Positions 63,001 through 64,000 of a DNA stretch of 64,000 nt are shown one piece after another (position 1 is the first letter of the stretch; each line of letters starts with the position of its first letter). Under the pieces are notes generated by a model. That model was not told the origin of the DNA and did not search any database. It saw only the letters and a program-made list of their open reading frames with translations. The stretch is from Chryseobacterium vrystaatense. Lineage in GTDB: Bacteria > Bacteroidota > Bacteroidia > Flavobacteriales > Weeksellaceae. Made by a program: the position numbers and the translations under genes. The DNA lies in the NCBI RefSeq assembly GCF_000737765.1, contig NZ_JPRI01000002.1, forward strand, positions 682,001 to 746,000. The letters are read 5' to 3'.

Positions 63001-63720
63001 AAGTTTAATTTTGCTCCTTCTATATCTAAAAAAAGCTGGATGAATCTTCAGCATCAGTTCCAGCTTACCTTTGAGGATAATAGAGTACAGCGTAAAGGAG
63101 ACCGTTTTGTAGATCAGTCTCCGGATGTAAGACCTGAAGTTTTCAAAAGCCAGCAGTTTGCAGGAGCCAATTATACCTTCAGTTTTAAAAATTTAGATAA
63201 TAAAGCCTTCCCTACTTTAGGACTTGAATTCCTTGTCAATGCAGATTGGAAAACAAACCTTTCCAATACCGAAAAGAATTTCTTCACCCTAAACGGAATG
63301 CTGACTATAGATCACAGACTGGATAAAAGAGGAAATTTTGTTTTTGCCAATTCCAGTAATGCCATGTGGATCAGCAATAATAACTTTGAGTTCTATCAGG
63401 CAGCAAGTATTGGAGGCAACAACGGAATGAGAGCTTTCAGAAATGACAGATTTTCAGGAAAATCCTATTTCACCAACAATTCTGAAATCCGTTGGGATTT
63501 CGGACGCGTAAGAAACAATATCATTCCTGCCAATATGGGGGTCCTGATCGGATATGATCTAGGACGTGTATGGAATGACAATGAAGAGTCCAATAAATGG
63601 CATCAGTCCGTAGGGGCCGGTTTTTGGATGAGCGTGGTAGAGATGTTCTCTGCAAGACTGAATTATTTCTACGGGTCAGACGGAGGTAGAATATCTGCCG
63701 GTGTGGGTATGACATTCTAA
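60007..63720 (+). CDS. Metallophosphoesterase / kinase-like / outer-membrane barrel fusion
   Basis: 1,237 residues. N-terminal signal with a lipobox-like LYSC (Cys28). Residues 50-360 are a calcineurin-type phosphoesterase: LVGDAGNAD, FLGDNIYPNG, PGNHDWNSG, ALHHPVIS and GHDHNLQ. A middle region (about 420-780) contains EFVMRGVKKSA and then GDWDRHSDQWKWAEY (Asp616, Asp618-Arg-His) and PKDRDQAF (Asp643/Asp645), which recalls the catalytic loop and metal site of CotH/HipA-like kinase folds. The last 300 residues are a BamA/surface-antigen-type barrel ending in Phe. Only 26 bp separate it from the divergent HD gene, so its promoter must lie within that gene's 5' region. Confidence 0.82.
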   Translation: MNLSFKTHLKNTSIAFRAVLSAGVLYSCATYNVKKGKNLFEVKNSDIKSENDFKIFLVGDAGNADEPQAQNTLNLIKNKLDSADSNSMLIFLGDNIYPNGIPKESDKDYALAKQKLENQLNITKNFKGKTLVIPGNHDWNSGLEGLKTQEDLVKAYFNDKKAFLPKNSCGIDDINLSKDIKLIVIDSEWALVNWDQYPGVNKNCTIKTREDFYTEFKDLVTKNQDKRIIVALHHPVISSGTHAGFNSAKAHLYPLKSKIPVPVVSSVINILRSSSGASLEDINNQHYADFANRLKSIVQDKENIIFVSGHDHNLQYHEDRNIRQIISGAGSKTDPATIAEKTDFSYGGSGFAVLNIRKDQSTDVEYFSTKDNSLKKLSHISVISKPDIFVNNYPKSLPGTVASSVYPVKLTQKGKVYRWLWGEHYRKYYGIPVDAPTADLASLNGGFTPFREGGGNQSNSLRLKAADGQEFVMRGVKKSAVRFLNNMAFKKSTFGTELNNTFPEKFLLDFYTTNHPFTPFSVGNMADKLNIFHSNPKLYYIPKQFTLGEYNENYGDEMYMIEERFSSDPKTLASLDNAKDIVSTDDVLKNFTKNYKYSVDRESYIRARIFDMLIGDWDRHSDQWKWAEYQDGDKVIYKPIPKDRDQAFSKYDGAAFKLIMNVPAIRHMKTFKEEIKNVKWMNMEPYPMDLIFLKGATQEEWTAQAQYIQEHLTDADIDDAFSNLPKEVKDETITDIQRKLKNRKTKLQDYAAQYYDVLQKKVPLAGTVNPDKFIITKDGHSVNVKQYKLDKNKENPELVFEKTYDDSKTKELWIYGLEDDDIYEVSGEGRPKMNIRLIGGYNHDVYNIADGKSIKIYDFKSQKNTYNGSATKNISDDYDINTYNYKHPKYNFFAGYPNADYNPDDGVILGVLANFTVNNFIRDPYTQKHSLKANFYTATGGFNVAYKGIFKKAISGWDFNLDAAYTTPRFSENFFGLSNESPYDKENTEREYNRARISKFNFAPSISKKSWMNLQHQFQLTFEDNRVQRKGDRFVDQSPDVRPEVFKSQQFAGANYTFSFKNLDNKAFPTLGLEFLVNADWKTNLSNTEKNFFTLNGMLTIDHRLDKRGNFVFANSSNAMWISNNNFEFYQAASIGGNNGMRAFRNDRFSGKSYFTNNSEIRWDFGRVRNNIIPANMGVLIGYDLGRVWNDNEESNKWHQSVGAGFWMSVVEMFSARLNYFYGSDGGRISAGVGMTF

Positions 63721-63772
63721 ATAATTCTATTTTCATTCATACTGTACATTCTATATTTTACAATATATAAGG

Positions 63773-63824
63773 ATGGTGAATTATTAAATTTTAAGATAAA
63801 ATAAATTTAATAATTCACCATTTT
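63773..63824 (+). terminator. Terminator at the right end of the window
   Basis: TGGTGAATTATTAAATTT pairs with its exact reverse complement downstream across an AT-rich loop, followed by TTTT. It ends the long fusion gene; nothing else is recognised to base 64000 apart from a TATATTTG box at 63959 that may serve a gene outside. Confidence 0.8.
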
Positions 63825-64000
63825 CATTCATAAATAACTACGTATAAAGTAAATACGATCGTAAAAACCAATTCATATTTTTAGCACCTTCAGGCAAAAC
63901 CATCCATAGAGCAATATGCATATAGATCTTATAAAAATTCAATGTTTTTAAAAGAATATATATTTGTTTTAAATTATTTCGACAAAAACAAACTATTGGA

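Overview
The window looks like a chromosomal segment of a flavobacterium (phylum Bacteroidota), most likely Chryseobacterium or a close relative. The evidence is: TAnnTTTG-type -7 promoter boxes; many lipoproteins and outer-membrane barrels; a T9SS C-terminal sorting domain on a secreted nuclease; a CcoN-CcoO fusion; a short NuoG; DUF349 and DUF4822 proteins; and a 'LKKISRxELKNISGG' bacteriocin-like leader. The genus is inferred from gene content, not from a marker comparison.

Layout. 1-2.5 kb: the edge of a MoxR/RavA-type AAA+ ATPase cluster (minus strand). 2.8-3.5 kb: deoD. 3.5-9.9 kb: a minus-strand operon in which four aberrant tRNA-shaped elements sit in two pairs between protein genes. 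Its order is DUF434 protein, unknown, Zn-ribbon SDR, two tRNA-like elements, unknown, beta-solenoid protein, two tRNA-like elements, TatD nuclease. 10-21.6 kb: ordinary genes (DUF4822 lipoprotein, metallo-beta-lactamase-fold hydrolase, TonB-dependent-receptor-like barrel, catalase, stand-alone CcoNO oxidase, CPA1 antiporter, small lipoproteins). 21.7-29.3 kb: an AT-rich accessory island between an IS remnant and a CAU tRNA gene. It holds a complete His-Xaa-Ser (hxsA-D-B-C) peptide-modification locus and a complete retron: phosphoribosyltransferase-like effector, winged-helix protein, msr-msd RNA with a 22-bp perfect hairpin, and reverse transcriptase. 29.4-40.4 kb: housekeeping genes (mce, rbfA, a LolC/E-like permease, a secreted endonuclease, aroE, DUF349, ribD, yigZ, a Zn-peptidase, a GNAT protein). 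40.5-54.9 kb: a full nuoA-N operon for respiratory complex I, with a beta-barrel gene inserted between nuoF and nuoG. 55-64 kb: a GAF protein, a bestrophin-like channel, an HD + PycTM (Pycsar effector-like) fusion, and a 1,237-residue phosphatase / kinase-like / barrel fusion.

Three things stand out. First, the tRNA-like elements look like part of a polycistronic transcript with a predicted nuclease (DUF434), TatD and a dehydrogenase-fold protein lacking its catalytic Tyr; this suggests an RNA-processing or RNA-repair system. Second, nearly every loose intergenic gap of the nuo operon, plus one gap near 18.9 kb, is filled with degenerate repeats of period 7 (once 8), each with a different core word. 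Third, the retron RNA can be read out completely, including the a1/a2 arms, the UAGC branch site and the msd stem.

All calls come from reading motifs, lengths and order; no database search was run.
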